Of a stretch of 64,000 bases of DNA, positions 32,790-45,222 are shown piece by piece. The first letter of the stretch is position 1, and every line of letters starts with the position of its first letter. The DNA comes from Ectobius pallidus. Taxonomy: Eukaryota; Arthropoda; Insecta; Blattodea; Ectobiidae. The translations under genes and the position numbers were made by a program. Under the pieces are notes generated by a model. That model searched no databases and had not been told where the DNA came from. It saw nothing but the letters and a program-made list of their open reading frames with translations. The stretch covers positions 132,662,539 through 132,726,538 of the forward strand of contig CAXKWD010000006.1 in the NCBI GenBank assembly GCA_964059195.1, in the 5' to 3' direction.

Positions 32790-34970
32790 AAAAAAATAAT
32801 ACATTTTTAAAAATATTTTTCTTTCAGTCATTAACCTCTTCACTGTATATGCGTCACCGAAAAAAAAAATACCGAAAGCAGAGTATGAAATTAATGCTTT
32901 ATGTTACAATATGAGAAATTTTTGCCCTCCACGTATTACGATTGCTATTAATGAAAAACAGCTAATCCATTAAATTTTTCTGCATTTATTTCAAACTTAC
33001 AAGCCTGCTGATAACATTTGATGAATGCTTATATTAATATAAATTTTGCTCTGTACTGGTAAAGATATTCAGAAAATACATTACAAACCAATAATTCGGG
33101 GAAAATAATATTCGGGATGACAGAGGTAGGAATTTTGCATTCGGGAAAACCACAATATTATTCTTTTGAATGATATTCGGCGCAACCAATTCGGCAGTTT
33201 GTCATGCGGGGAAATAAACAATCCGGAAAATAATAGCGAATCGTCTACAAGTCTTGTTATGATAAAGGAGAAATCACGTATGTCTGCTAATTACTTGAAT
33301 TACGAAGATCGTTTTCCATATGCTGCCTTTTCCCCAACTCATTTACTTTACTCCTTAAGTCACCTGCTGATTTCGTAAACAATTAATGTTCTACGAATTG
33401 AAATCGTTATTGTCATCGTATCGTATCAGTTGTTATTCGTGAAAACTGTTCATATTTGCCATATGCCATACAACATTTTTAGTAACCCTCCACCATCCTT
33501 CCCTTGTTCCTTGAACAAGAAAGAAAACTTGCAACCTATTATGCTTATTAATTATTATTTTATTCGCCTACTAGGCCTATTCTCATTACAGTATCGTAAT
33601 CACTATTCTTAATATTATCATCATTATAGTAAATGTTATGTTTGCCCCGTAAAACTGCCAAAAATGATTGTCTACTGAGCGCTCAGCCTGACGTATTTTG
33701 GAATCAGTTATTGGGAAACGGACTATACTACTAGTGGCTGGAGTTAATTAATATTTGGACAACGATGAAAACTTGTGCAAAAAATAAAAATAAAATAAAA
33801 TAAATAAATAAATAAAAAATAATTTGATGATAAAATTTTGATGAAGAATACACAACCTTATACCTTAACTTAGCTTATCTGAATCAAATTCACATTTCAG
33901 CATAAATAAATAAATAAAATATTACATATTTATAAACACTTTAAAACCATTGTTGTCAATAAAAGAACTAAAGTTTATTTACCAGATTCATAAACTGATG
34001 TAGACTATATACATTTTTTATCAAGATTTTATCGTCTAATTTACCCTTACTAGGGAAATATGGAATTAATTAATTCAAGAACAGCATAAGTTAGAGGCCG
34101 CAAACTTTAGGCCTATTCTTCTACAATTCTTTATTTATGTATGTATTTCTTTCTTTTAAACCATAGCATTCCAGACGGTGGCGTATTTTTCTACTGTCAG
34201 ATTGAATTGTTGTGTGCTAAGAATATTGAAAGGAATTGTATGTGCGATTTATTGACCCCAAACAAGACCTTCATGCTTGACGGGCTTGAATAGAAAGCTC
34301 CAGTGTGTATGCTGTACTGCATGTGCGGTAAACATTTTAAAAAGGAAGATATATTCAAGGAGTACTTCTCAAGGTGAAATGAACATTTTTCATTTCGTAC
34401 AGACTCTATCGTCCCTTTCTATGCTTTTTTACATAACATCCATTCCAGCGACTTACAAAATGTGGCATTGGTTACGAAACTGTGGTGATAGGATCACGTG
34501 TTAGTACATCATTTTTCTCATTAACACAACTATAGTGTGGTGAATAAGTAATTTAAATCTCATATAATAATAAGCACAATATTAATAAGATGATTAAAAG
34601 TCGCACCAAACGCGAATTTCACCGATGGCGAAACAATCGATGTACGAGTATTATATTATAGGTTACATCGATATATTATAATAGGTCATATCGATTGTAC
34701 AACGTCACAAATAGCGATGTGTTTATTAATTTTCGAGGTTTAAATAATATAAATTACATGCTTAATTATTTGAGTAGGCCTATTCCCTAAATTGTCTCAA
34801 TAGATAAATGAGGTCTGGATTCTCTCCAGATAAACTCCGGACCTCTAGGTAACAATACCTATGATGGTGCTGAACATGATGGTGATGATAATAATAATAG
34901 TATACGTTAAAATAATAAATAGCATATCGGTTGGTTTACGGAATAGTATAACTTAAGATGTCATCTCTAC
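32790..34970. other. Non-coding stretch, nothing assigned
   Basis: Contains an A-rich (AAAT)n patch at 33780-33822 and TAGGCCTA at 33572, 34108 and 34775. A partly inverted ACAATCGAT motif pair lies at 34635-34700. No gene seen. Confidence 0.35.
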
Positions 34971-34974
34971 TTGA

Positions 34975-35115
34975 AGGCCAAAGATTGTCTTCGACGAGGC
35001 AGTAACGTCGAACACTCATTTGGGAGGTCATAGGTTCTATTTACAAGTACTATTTGTTCAATCTGTGTGAGACTTTTTCTGGGTTTACCCCACTGCCTGA
35101 GGCAAATGGCAAATT
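34975..35115 (+). mobile_element. tRNA-SINE copy
   Basis: A degraded tRNA-like head ends in GGTCATAGGTTCTATTT (B box position about 35028-35040). The body is TTTTTCTGGGTTTACCCCAC and TGCCTGAGGCAAATGG, a layout (CTGGG..T..CCCCACTGCC...AGGC.AATG) I associate with insect SINE bodies. Boundaries are approximate. Confidence 0.5.
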
Positions 35116-35929
35116 TAAGCATAAAAGAAATGAAAAATTAGCCCAATTGATCTGCAATATTGTGGAGCGACTTTAACGTTCGGCGGGTCTATACTTTACT
35201 GAGAAAATATTGTCGATATTACTATTTGTTTTAATGTTTTTAGCCGCATGCGATTGTCGATTTTGGTGCCCGAATTTAGTAGGCCTATTCTTCTAACTTG
35301 TTTTCTGCATTAGGTTTCTCTCTAAGGCTAACAGAATCGAATTGTGCTTTTTTGTGTGTGCTTTTATTTATCTGTATGCTTTGTATAGACCTACTCGCAC
35401 TTAAATTTCAATTTATTTTATATTAAGGATTGTAAGCGTAAAATTAAAGAGTTCCTTTTAGGCACTGCTACTCGTTTCTTGTGACGATCTCAATAATAAA
35501 ATGAAGATTAAGTTCGATAATGGATATTTTCAGAGCCTTTATCCCCCACCTTTTTATTGTATCATGTAGAACTTTATTTGGTTACATTAAACAAATGGAA
35601 GAACACCCGAAAGGGCAAAATATTCGGGCTCGGGTACACTTCAGTTCCAAATATTTAATTACTAGTAAATATAACAAAAGTAGCCAATATAATGAGCTAA
35701 AAAACAGGCATACACAAGATTACACAAATACAAAATGAAAACACAAAAAAGTATGTAGACCTATATGATAACAGGGTAACACGTAACCTTTAGCTTGTCG
35801 ATGACAATGTATCGACCTTTAATATCAGTTTTTCTATAAACGTAATCATAATTTAAAAAAAAATCTTTATTGTAACCAGATGGTCATATCATGGTAAATG
35901 GAGCAACGGTGGAATGGTGTATGATAGAG
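35116..35929. other. Non-coding stretch, nothing assigned
   Basis: No recognisable feature beyond TAGGCCTA at 35280-35287. Confidence 0.35.
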
Positions 35930-36020
35930 GAAATAGGAGCACATGAATCCACCGATATTCGATCCCGGGTAACAGCGGTAAAAGGCGAGCGGTATAACCA
36001 CTCAGCCTTGGGGGCGGCCT
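35930..36020 (-). mobile_element. tRNA-SINE head fragment
   Basis: The minus strand carries an A box AGGCTGAGTGGTTATACC (complement 35991-36008) and a B box GGGATCGAATAT (complement 35957-35968), spaced as in a tRNA. Acceptor-stem pairing is absent, so it is not a tRNA gene. Confidence 0.55.
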
Positions 36021-36604
36021 TATAAACTTAATTTTAGCGATTCAGTTCTGGGAATAAAGTAACATTCTGAATAAATTCCGGCTGTTTATTCACACATAGT
36101 TTACACCGTCCTATTGACGATAATTTCTTGTTGTAGATTTCTTTAAAACTAGGCATTTATCTCAATTCTTCACGTAGTACTTTGGAAGTAGTTTAGAATG
36201 GGGAATGTGATGGTAACTTCCGAGAGCAGGAGTTTTTCTTCTTTTTTATATTGATTGTATCACGCATAAGTAGACATAGTCCGTGATGTAGTACGCGGTC
36301 CATTGAACTTGGCAATCTCTCACACAAGATATTCTCCCACAGTATTACTGCTGGCCCATATTTAAATGGGAAATAAAGAGAGAAACAAAATTCCGACTCT
36401 TCTGAATTTATCGTACGTTTTCTAAAGACTGAGTGTCAGGCCTTCAACTTCTGTGCCAATGAGCCGCTGGTGTGCCGCGAGAAATTTAAAATAAAGTTAG
36501 CCTGTTAATCCTTAGTGTCAGTCCTTAATTATTAAGAAAGCAAATCAGCAATAAAACGCACACTAAAACTAAAAAAGAAAAAAAAGTATTAAATGATAGG
36601 AGAA

Positions 36605-36720
36605 GACTCCATTGGCCGCCAACTTTGGCTTGTTCAGTTGGTAGAGCGTCAACACAGACCGTTTAAGATCACAGGTTAGAATCCCAGAATCAGAGGATTA
36701 TTTATTCCCTCCTAACTATT
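36605..36720 (+). mobile_element. tRNA-SINE head
   Basis: TTCAGTTGGTAGAGCGTC is a close A-box match (compare TAGCTCAGTTGGTAGAGC of tRNAs). GGTTAGAATCC at 36674-36684 is a B box with one change. The spacing is tRNA-like, but the acceptor ends do not pair, so a SINE is more likely than a functional tRNA gene. Confidence 0.55.
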
Positions 36721-37640
36721 TTCAAGCGATCTGAATGTTATCCCTCTTTTAAAATTTGCACGTGACTTTTACAGGGCAACTAATTTTTCCAAACAAGTTT
36801 TTGTAGTAATTGCCATTGATAGTAAATGGGACAAGTGTTCGGAAATCAAGTGCGGGGAGGGGGGTAATTTATAGGAAACATTTGTCAAGTGAAGTGAGGG
36901 AGGGAATAGGTAGTTGGATTTGATGTGGAGTGTAGTCCGGCTTATAGCAGCACAGGACATTCCGATGTGGGTAATTGAGCCTGGTGGCCTATCTGCTTAC
37001 GGAATGAGCTCAATTAGCTGGCACCAGTAGTACATCCTAACCCCTCCCCCCCCTTACACTGTACTCACTGAGCTGCGAGATCGGTGTACGAGGAAAACTT
37101 TCAAAATTACAACCTCTAGTCTCAGTATTATGTCGCCAATTATTGTATAATTACGTCTGTGTTTACTTCTCTTGCGAATCCGTACACATTTTACTCATTA
37201 TCATGCATGTGACCAAGTGCTAGAATAGCATTTTGTCTGCACTGTTGAGCGAAACTGTGGCCTAGTAGAATAAGTGTGATTCCGAGACTCAAAGAAGAAA
37301 GACAGTGGGACTTGTGACTTATTTAGAAGTTGGTGTGTTTCGAGGGTGTAAAACAAACAGTACGACAAGCTTTTTTAAAAATCTGACGAAACAATCGCAT
37401 ATATTAATATATTCTAGGATAATTTCAAATAATAATAGTGTGCATTCAGTTATCTCAACCTCATTCAAAGTATCATTGTCCGCGAGGCAATACTTAAAAA
37501 TTTGTTTGTGTGTGAAATGAATGGCTTTATAAATAAGCTTCAGAGAATTAAATGAAAAAGAGATATAAATTTAAAAATTCTGCTTTGTATTTTAATTGAT
37601 TGTAATCGGCTCTAACAAATAAAAGCCAACCACAAACTAT
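36721..37640. other. Non-coding stretch, nothing assigned
   Basis: A C-run lies at about 37045-37052. Short frames without recognisable domains. Confidence 0.35.
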
Positions 37641-37645
37641 TTTTT

Positions 37646-37654
37646 TTCTTTCGT

Positions 37655-37690
<36 letters not shown>

Positions 37691-37692
37691 TA
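37646..37692. repeat. (TTTC)n microsatellite
   Basis: About eleven TTTC tetramers with one G interruption near 37653. Confidence 0.95.
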
Positions 37693-39371
37693 TTACTAGG
37701 TAGCTAGAGCAACGATAGGCTAACACACAGGGAAAACAAAAGCCATTAGAGTTGCATGAGAAATTCAAAATATATCGTTAATTTTCCGAAATTTCCGAAC
37801 GCTTTTGAGCAAATGCAAATTTTCAGTCATCTTGTTAATGTCAAAAAATTACAGTCTGTGGCAATACCTACTATTAAATTCGGAACTAAATACGAAACCT
37901 AAACTACAACGGAAACTAAAATAATAAAAGAATATAGGCCTATAGCTTTTTTTAAAATTAATTTTGTCGCTCACCTCAGAATTTACGTCGCCAATGGCGA
38001 TCTGGTGAAGGAAATTTTGCGCCCTGTTCTACGTACCGTACATCTTCAAGCTTCCAACTTCAGAATCGATATATTATCCACTCGAGTTCTGTTTCTTCTA
38101 CAATCCCTTGATGAAATGACCATTTTTAATTTTATCAATTTCGGTACATTATAATTCACAGTCTAATTCCACAGAACATAAATATTGAATTACAGAACCT
38201 CTCAAGAAAACTTAAGGTCTGTGTTATAATTTTTTCAACGTAGGTTGTCTTCAGTCATACATAACGTAATCCATGATACACGGCGTTCAACATTAAATAT
38301 ACGCTTGGTGCAATATAATGTTGATGAATTAAAAAAAAAGAACTGTTCATCACACAAGCAAGCGTTGCTGCTGAACTGATTGTTTTTATTATTCGACATG
38401 TGTAACATGAATATAAAAACGAAGTACTTGAATATGCATGTTTTTAACGTCTGTGGTTTGTCACTGAATATTTTATTTTTTATGTAGGCAGTGTATTTCC
38501 ATGTATGTATTCAGGCCTGCAAATTGTAGTGATGTAGTTCTTCAATGTGTACAATTTAGTATTATGAAATGAAGTTTAATTGTAATAAAAATATGTTTTG
38601 TTATTTGTTGTTGGGTTTTTCAATGTTTTATTCATAATATTTTATGAGTGACTGACGCGTGAAATTGTGTTTTGAATTACTCGTCGATAGTAGATGCTGT
38701 TTTCGACTTTGTTGTAAAATTCCGTTAAATGCAGCGCTGTAGAGAAGAAGCGGAATGCTGAAGTTCACAATTGTCTACTATTTAAGTTTATTTCCTACCC
38801 ATATTTAATTGAAATGAGTTACTAAACATTTCACGTAATTGTATGCAGGTATAATTCAACACACCCCATATTTCATGCGGGAAAATGTAATTGTTTTCTA
38901 TCCTGATAATCTAACTGGCCTGATACTTGTTCATTGTGCTGATGTTTGAATTTGAGCCGTAGGGTGTACGTACCAGTAAATTAATTAATCAACAATTTCA
39001 TCTAAGTTTGGATATGGATGTGTTTATTGTTTAGAGCCAATGCCATCGCCTGTTCTTGCTGTAGCTGCTTTTGGTGTGTCTTTTGTACTCAGGTATCTGT
39101 ACAGTGCCCGAGTTATAAATTTTATCGAACAATTAAATACCAGAGTGGAAAAACGTTGCAAGCGACGAATTGTAAATGTTATAGAAAGTTAGGTTGTGTA
39201 TGAGAAATTATATCGTATATTTTATATTGTAACAGACATACGGTTTAAGGCCCGTAAGACTGTTTTCTTGTCTGTGTTAGTATATTTTATACACAACATA
39301 CTTCTGTTACTTGGCTACTTCAAGTTAAAAATACTAAAATACTACAGTGTCAAATGTAAATCTAACTGTGG
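37693..39371. other. Non-coding stretch, nothing assigned
   Basis: Contains A-runs and short frames (39018-39203, 39196-39378 plus) with no domain. TAGGCCTA at 37935-37942. Confidence 0.35.
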
Positions 39372-39380
39372 TTCTTAAGA

Positions 39381-39662
39381 GGGGTACGCCGTAGCGTAGT
39401 AGTTGAGGCGCTGTGCTACAAACCGGAAGGTCGCGGGTTCGATTCCCGATGAGGTCGTTGGAGTTTTCAATTGGCCTAATCCTTCTGGTGGTACTATGGC
39501 CCTGGGGTCGACTCAGCATCTAACAGAAATGAGTACCAGGAGCAGTCCTGGGGGTAAAGGCAGCCGGTGCGTAACCTTACGACCTTCACATACCGAATGT
39601 CCAAAATCTGGAAGCCTCAACCTCCTGAAACCCTATGGGCCTCCATGGCTTACCTTTTACCA
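39381..39662 (+). mobile_element. Full-length tRNA-derived SINE, copy 2
   Basis: Collinear with 8297-8606 from GGGGTACGCCGTAGCGTA through the B box (GGGTTCGATTCCC, 39433-39445) and the body to CTCCATGGC. It is flanked by a perfect 9-bp target duplication TTCTTAAGA (39372-39380, 39663-39671). Compared with copy 1 it lacks about ten bases around 39575 (loss of GGCTGAC.A) and its tail is a short degenerate TTACCTTTTACCA, not (ACTTT)n. Confidence 0.93.
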
Positions 39663-39671
39663 TTCTTAAGA

Positions 39672-40541
39672 CAAAGTTCCACCCGTTGTGGCAAATACAC
39701 AAAATATTTAAAGGCAACTATTGAATGGTGGGAATGAAATAGTTAATGCCAATTCTTATCTATTTTTGAAATAGTGTAAAGAATTTCACAAACACTCATT
39801 ATTATAGGACGCATAACACTGCATTTTATTTGGAAAGAAGGGCATGGGATGTGGGACATCTTCCGTAAACGAGCCCTAGGTTTCTGTATGCACAGCTTAA
39901 GAATATTTTAACTTAACTTCTCTGATCACTGTTTCTCAAAATATAAGTGCTTATCCGTTTTCGCTAAGAACATGTGCTTCAATCTTTTTCTTCTGCGCTT
40001 ATATACTTTTCTTAATCAGATAATAGCACAGGCGTTTTGGAAAGTAGATGGGGTAGGGAGTAATTTGTATTGAATCGTAGCTTCTTAACGTATTTCACAG
40101 TGAGATTAAGGGATAAGATAAATTAATAGATGTTATCATCTTGTTAACTAAGGCTTACCTTTTCCTTGAGCTTGATGGATCAGGCTTCTTGTTAGTGCGG
40201 GAGGAGGAGGTTGTTTGCTTACTCTTATTGCGTGGCGCTGTGCTGAAATTGCCTACTTTGTACCAGATCAATGCATGCTGCAAGGATTTCACGAGATCGC
40301 ATCTGGGATAAGAGATAGTGTACTCCCTCAGAGTTCCATGAGCATATCTCCAGTCGATGTTTCGAACATTGCTTTTAGCTATGCAATTCCTGTAACTAGA
40401 TGTCCGTGAAAGTGGTTTTATTTTTTTTTATGGAAAATTCGTTTTAAAATTTTAGTGTTTCGGGATTATTATTAATTTCGCGGTGTTATTTAAATATATA
40501 CAATGTCAACTTTTATATTTCGTCAGATAGGATTATTATAA
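39672..40541. other. Non-coding stretch, nothing assigned
   Basis: No gene or repeat end recognised. Confidence 0.35.
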
Positions 40542-40799
40542 AGTACTCAAAGGCTGCGGATTGGCCACTTCAACCTTAGCCATGGCTATCTTATGAAGAA
40601 ATCTATTAAGGATCCATGCCCGAAATGTAATGGGGATGTAACTTCCTCCCATCTTATTCTGGAATGTCCACGGTTATTGCATGTAAGGCGTCTGTTAAAT
40701 ATCAAAGGAGACTTACACAATATATTTAAAAATGATGAAGGATGCCTTAAGGTTATCTCACTTTTGGAACTGTCACAGTTAAAATCATTCATATAATGT
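40542..40799 (+). pseudogene. LINE ORF2 C-terminus with CCHC-like motif
   Basis: After a stop at 40539-40541 the frame reads STQRLRIGHFNLSHGYL and then CPKCNGDVTSSHLILECP to a stop at 40797-40799. 'RLRxGHxxLTHGYL' followed by CPxC-X7-H-X4-C is the conserved end of the RNase H-bearing ORF2 of insect LINEs (R1, Jockey and I-like groups). Only this tail survives and no start codon belongs to it. The 3' end follows at 40800-41018. Confidence 0.85.
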
Positions 40800-41018
40800 A
40801 AAATCAATTCATAGTTTGTCAGTAGTTGCTAAATTACTTCCAGTCCTTTTTATGTTTAATATGTTGTTCTTCTTACTAAATTTAAAGTTGCATATATGTT
40901 TTTCTTCATACTTCACTTCTTGTAGCACTTGTTCAATATAAATGTATTAATTATTGTGGTTGCTGGTGACCCTGGCAGTTAAAAAGCGACCTTAAATAAA
41001 TAAATTAAAAAAAAAAAG
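40800..41018 (+). mobile_element. LINE 3' UTR and (AAAT)n/poly-A tail
   Basis: From the ORF stop, an AT-rich UTR leads to GGTTGCTGGTGACCCTGGCA and then AAATAAATAAATT plus an A-run ending at about 41018, giving the 3' terminus of the element whose coding tail precedes it. Confidence 0.75.
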
Positions 41019-41366
41019 TACTCAAGTTGTTTCGATTGTCCTCTCAGCTTAATTTGAACTCCCCCCCCCGCTAGTTTATTATACAGAACATTAATTTTAA
41101 TATTTTTTAGGCTATAATTAATTATGTCTGCAAGAATTTCAGAAACAACCCTTGCTTAGATGTAATGTTAACGATGCTGTTAAGATAAATCAAACAAAAT
41201 ATACTTCATGCTGTTTATTATTATGAAAACAGATAGTGCTCCAGTATATAAAACTCAGGTAATTGGCCTAGCTTTAAAAATGGAAAATTACTTTAAACAG
41301 TGGTCTGTAATACAAATTTCCAGAGACTATGCCACTCATACGCCGCGTGTTTGATATTATCCAATA

Positions 41367-41915
41367 ACGTTTAGCAGTTCCTCGGATATAGACCAATCAC
41401 CATGGTTTATCTTATAAAATGTTTGCTATTAATATGAGGATGCGATTTTATCTGATAAAATCGTCAGTTCGTTACTGGACACGTAAGGCATCAACGTGCG
41501 GTGATTAATAGCATTAAGCAGCATTAAGCAGCTCAAAAACAATATTTTATACAACATTTTTTTTTTTAATTAAAATAATATTAATGTCTAGTTATTCTGT
41601 TTATTTAAGCTGGCAGAGCTAAGGCCATTAGGCCTTCTCTTCCGCTCCAATGTCTATTAATTTTAAAAAAATCGATTCGGTGCATGCCAGTACGCTGTTT
41701 TTATAGCGTTTTCATGTAAGCAGCATTGAAAACTCGGATCGATTCATCGAATCGATTCGTGGACTGTTCACTCATCTATTATACCGTGATCTTACGGCTA
41801 ACAGAATACTGACAACAAAGTAATAAAATTATTATTATTTACAAAATCCGTTACAGTTTATTCGTGGAATAGTCATAATAAATCCTACCCGAGATTACTT
41901 ATCATAAATACATTT
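41367..41915 (+). repeat. Dispersed element, copy 2
   Basis: Same order of blocks as 15965-16425 (TTTATCTTATAA, TTTTATCTGATAAAA, TCGTTACTGGACAC, CGATTCGGTGCA, AGAATACTGACAACAAA, AAATCCGTTACAGTTTAT). Differences: an extra TTAAGCAGCATTAAGCAGC stutter at 41515-41535, a 58-bp LINE 3' end at 41591-41648, and added CGAATCGATTCG palindromes near 41735-41760. The 80-bp terminal hairpin of copy 1 is not preserved here. Confidence 0.75.
41591..41648 (-). mobile_element. 58-bp LINE 3' end nested in copy 2
   Basis: The minus strand reads GGAGCGGAAGAGAAGGCCTA, ATGGCCTTAGCTCTGCCAGC and TTAAATAAAC. This matches the 3' end of the LINE at 17815-19220 (GTGGAAGAAAAGGCCTTATG, GCCTTAACTGCGCCAG). AATGTCTA flanks it on both sides (41583-41590, 41649-41656), and the host element lacks it in copy 1. 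It is an extreme 5' truncation. Confidence 0.87.
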
Positions 41916-43096
41916 TTACTTTCTATTAATGAATTATTGTGTTCGACCCAGAAATTCGATGTCAAGTTTTCAGATAAATACGTGTTTGGAAGTCCTCTGA
42001 CTGAAACATGTATGTGTGTCTGTCTATCTGTGCGACTGTGCGACTGTGCATAACCATAGAACGAAAAAATATAGTTATATACCTTTGCCACCTTACAATC
42101 TTGTTATTTTTGGCACATCTGTTATTGCCACAACTTATAACGCGATAAATAATAGGTCTTTACATAATAAAATTTTGCCATCTTACAGACCTCATTGTGA
42201 GAAACAAGGGTACATGAAGTTCACTTCAAGAAAAAGTGGCATATCTTCTTGTGCCACCTAACCGTAGAATTGTTTATTGCATGTATTATTTACTATGCAC
42301 AAAAAAGGTCATAAATTTATCCGTTGATGTCAGTTGTTCTTCTGAATCGATATCAATATTAATTATGACGACACATGCGCTTAGCTGCGTCTTTGTTACC
42401 GAACGTTTCTGTATAATGTTTCTTCCTTAGCAGATTCTATTTTATTTGTGAAATAGTCGTATTAAGTACCTCTTATCATCCCTTGTTATCATTGAGAAAA
42501 CTAATTAGTTTCGAGATACTCTTTTATGTTGTTTTAAGGTGTTACGTGTTTTGGAAGGCTTTTTTAAAGGGATTTAGAATTAGCTTTTTTAAATCTGTTT
42601 TATAGTTTAAGAAAGTGAAGAAAATTGATATGCTTCAGTTATCATTCTTGTGCTTCAAAATTAATTATATTTTTAAATTTAATTTTTAATATGGGATTTT
42701 ATAAATTGAATATTAGCTAGTCTGTTTTCATGATACATAACTTAAAGCAAAGTTATGGATGAGATTTCAGATTAATATAGCTATCGGGATGACAGTCGTG
42801 ATATCTAGTGAGTCATTTACGAGTCATGAGCACTAGTTTCTGTCAAAATGGAAAAAAAAAACTGCGGCGAATGTTTGGGTTCATATTGTGAATGCATTCA
42901 TTATTTACGCCACCTCCCTCTGTGCTGCTGAATGATACATGTACAACCATGCCAATTGCAAATTAAAACCTGGCAGACAGTAGCCAGTATAAACAACGCC
43001 AAGTTGAAGTGGTCAAGTTTAATATTTCTTCTTGATTATCATCTCATATTCACTGGAAATACAACTTTAAAAAAATAATTACTTTATACCACAAAG
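41916..43096. other. Non-coding stretch, nothing assigned
   Basis: No domain in the short frames at 42016-42261 and 42236-42430. No repeat ends recognised. Confidence 0.35.
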
Positions 43097-43773
<677 letters not shown>

Positions 43774-43781
43774 CACTAAAC

Positions 43782-44453
43782 ATTATCTAATCGATCCCCT
43801 ATTAGTCAGCAATCAACTAGGCAACGCCACTGGTATTTCATTATTGTGGTTGCGATAGTTTCATTTTTACTAGGACTTTGACCTTAATAAGAATAATGTC
43901 GAAGCCTAAAAACCAAATCATTACCCACTTTAAAATCACCAATATTTTGAAAGTAGTTCAAAATTATTTAAAATTTTAAAGATGGCTTGCAAAATGGTTA
44001 CATGGGGTAGTGACTTTACAAGCCGCAGTACGCATATTATTTCATGGAGTAAACTCATAGAGATGCACTGTAATTATGGAAGTTGAGTATATTGTTGTGC
44101 GTAATCCCACCATTGTATTTCATTACAATTAATTCTTGCGAAATGTAATTAGTTTTATAGGTAAATTAATTTGTTATTTATTTGTTTCCAGGTACGTACT
44201 GCTTCAACAATACAAGACAGCATTGTCATATGCGAATAATATCACGGATTCCTGCAACGTTCATATTGCATTCTGTTAAGGTATGTTGTAGATTAGCAGT
44301 GTTATTAATTATTAACACTTCATTTATAATCCAAGAATGTGCACAGCTGAAGAAAACCATGTTACTAAACCTTGCAAAGACGATTCATTGTGTGTAACTC
44401 ATTATTGGGAAACTATTCAAATTTTACATTGCCTGTGTTTGCAGCCGGGTGAG
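43782..44453. other. Non-coding stretch, nothing assigned
   Basis: A 71-codon frame (44182-44397) follows a polypyrimidine plus TTTCCAG at 44177-44192 but matches no protein family I know. Confidence 0.35.
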
Positions 44454-44481
44454 AAGTTTGGCGAAGGATAACGCCAAACTT
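44454..44481. repeat. Perfect 10-bp-stem hairpin
   Basis: AAGTTTGGCG (44454-44463), 8-base loop, CGCCAAACTT (44472-44481). It sits about 65 bases before the minisatellite starts. Confidence 0.85.
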
Positions 44482-44546
44482 TCTACCGGCGAATAGGCCT
44501 ACATGTCTCGTCCCCGGTCTGCAAGTAAACAATCCGTCTCGTCCCC

Positions 44547-45222
44547 GGCTGAAATATGTTTCAATAATTCAGGAACCCGGCTGCAATAAGTTTGGTTTAT
44601 CCAGGAATCCATCTCGTTCCCGGCTGAAATGTGTTTCATTAATCCAGGTACCCGTCTCGCCCAGGCTAAAATATCTTTCGTTTATCCAGGAATCCCTCTC
44701 ATTCCGGCTGAAATGTGCTTCATTAATCCAGGAACCCGGCTTGTCCCCTGCTGAAATATGTTTTGTTTATCCAGGAACCCGTCTCGCCCCAGGCTGAAAT
44801 ATCTTTCGTTTATCCAGGAATCCGTCTCATCCCAGCTGAAATGTGTTTCATTAATCCAAGAACCTGTCTTTTCCCCGGCTGAAATATGTTTCATTATTCC
44901 AGGAACCCGTCTCGTCCCCCGCTGAAATAAGTTTCGTTTATCCAGGAATTCAACTCGTTCCCGGCTGAAATGTGTTTCATTAATCCAGGAACCCGTCTTG
45001 TCCCCGGCTGAAATATGTTTCATTTATCCAGGAACCCGCCTCGCCCCAGGCTGAAATATGTTTCGTTTATCCAGGAACCCGTCTCGTTCTCGGCTGAAAT
45101 ATGTTTCGTTTATCCAGGAACCCGCCTCGCCCCAGGCTGAAATATGTTTCGCTTATCCAGGAACCCGTCTCGTTCTCGGCTGAAATATGTTTCGTTTATC
45201 CAGAAACCCGTCTCGTCCCCGA
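44547..45222. repeat. ~43-bp minisatellite, about 16 units
   Basis: Each unit is close to GGCTGAAATATGTTTCGTTT, ATCCAGGAACCCGTCTCGTC and CCC. I count 16 GGCTGAAAT-type starts. Variant classes (ATGTGTTTCATTAATCC versus ATATGTTTCGTTTATCC; GTCTCGTTC versus GCCTCGCCCCAG) follow a partly periodic order. The final units form an 86-bp dimer repeated twice. The 113-codon minus frame inside is a by-product: a 43-bp unit shifts frame every copy. Confidence 0.93.

Noticed and set aside
36605..36720. A functional tRNA gene
   Set aside because: A and B boxes are good, but acceptor-stem ends do not pair and the sequence continues like a SINE.
44682..45023. 113-codon minus frame with repeated ETHFS/HISAG phrases
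   Set aside because: By-product of the 43-bp minisatellite. The unit is not a multiple of three, so the repeat phrases occur in rotating frames.
44547..45222. CRISPR-like array
   Set aside because: Units are contiguous repeats with no unique spacers, in eukaryotic DNA.
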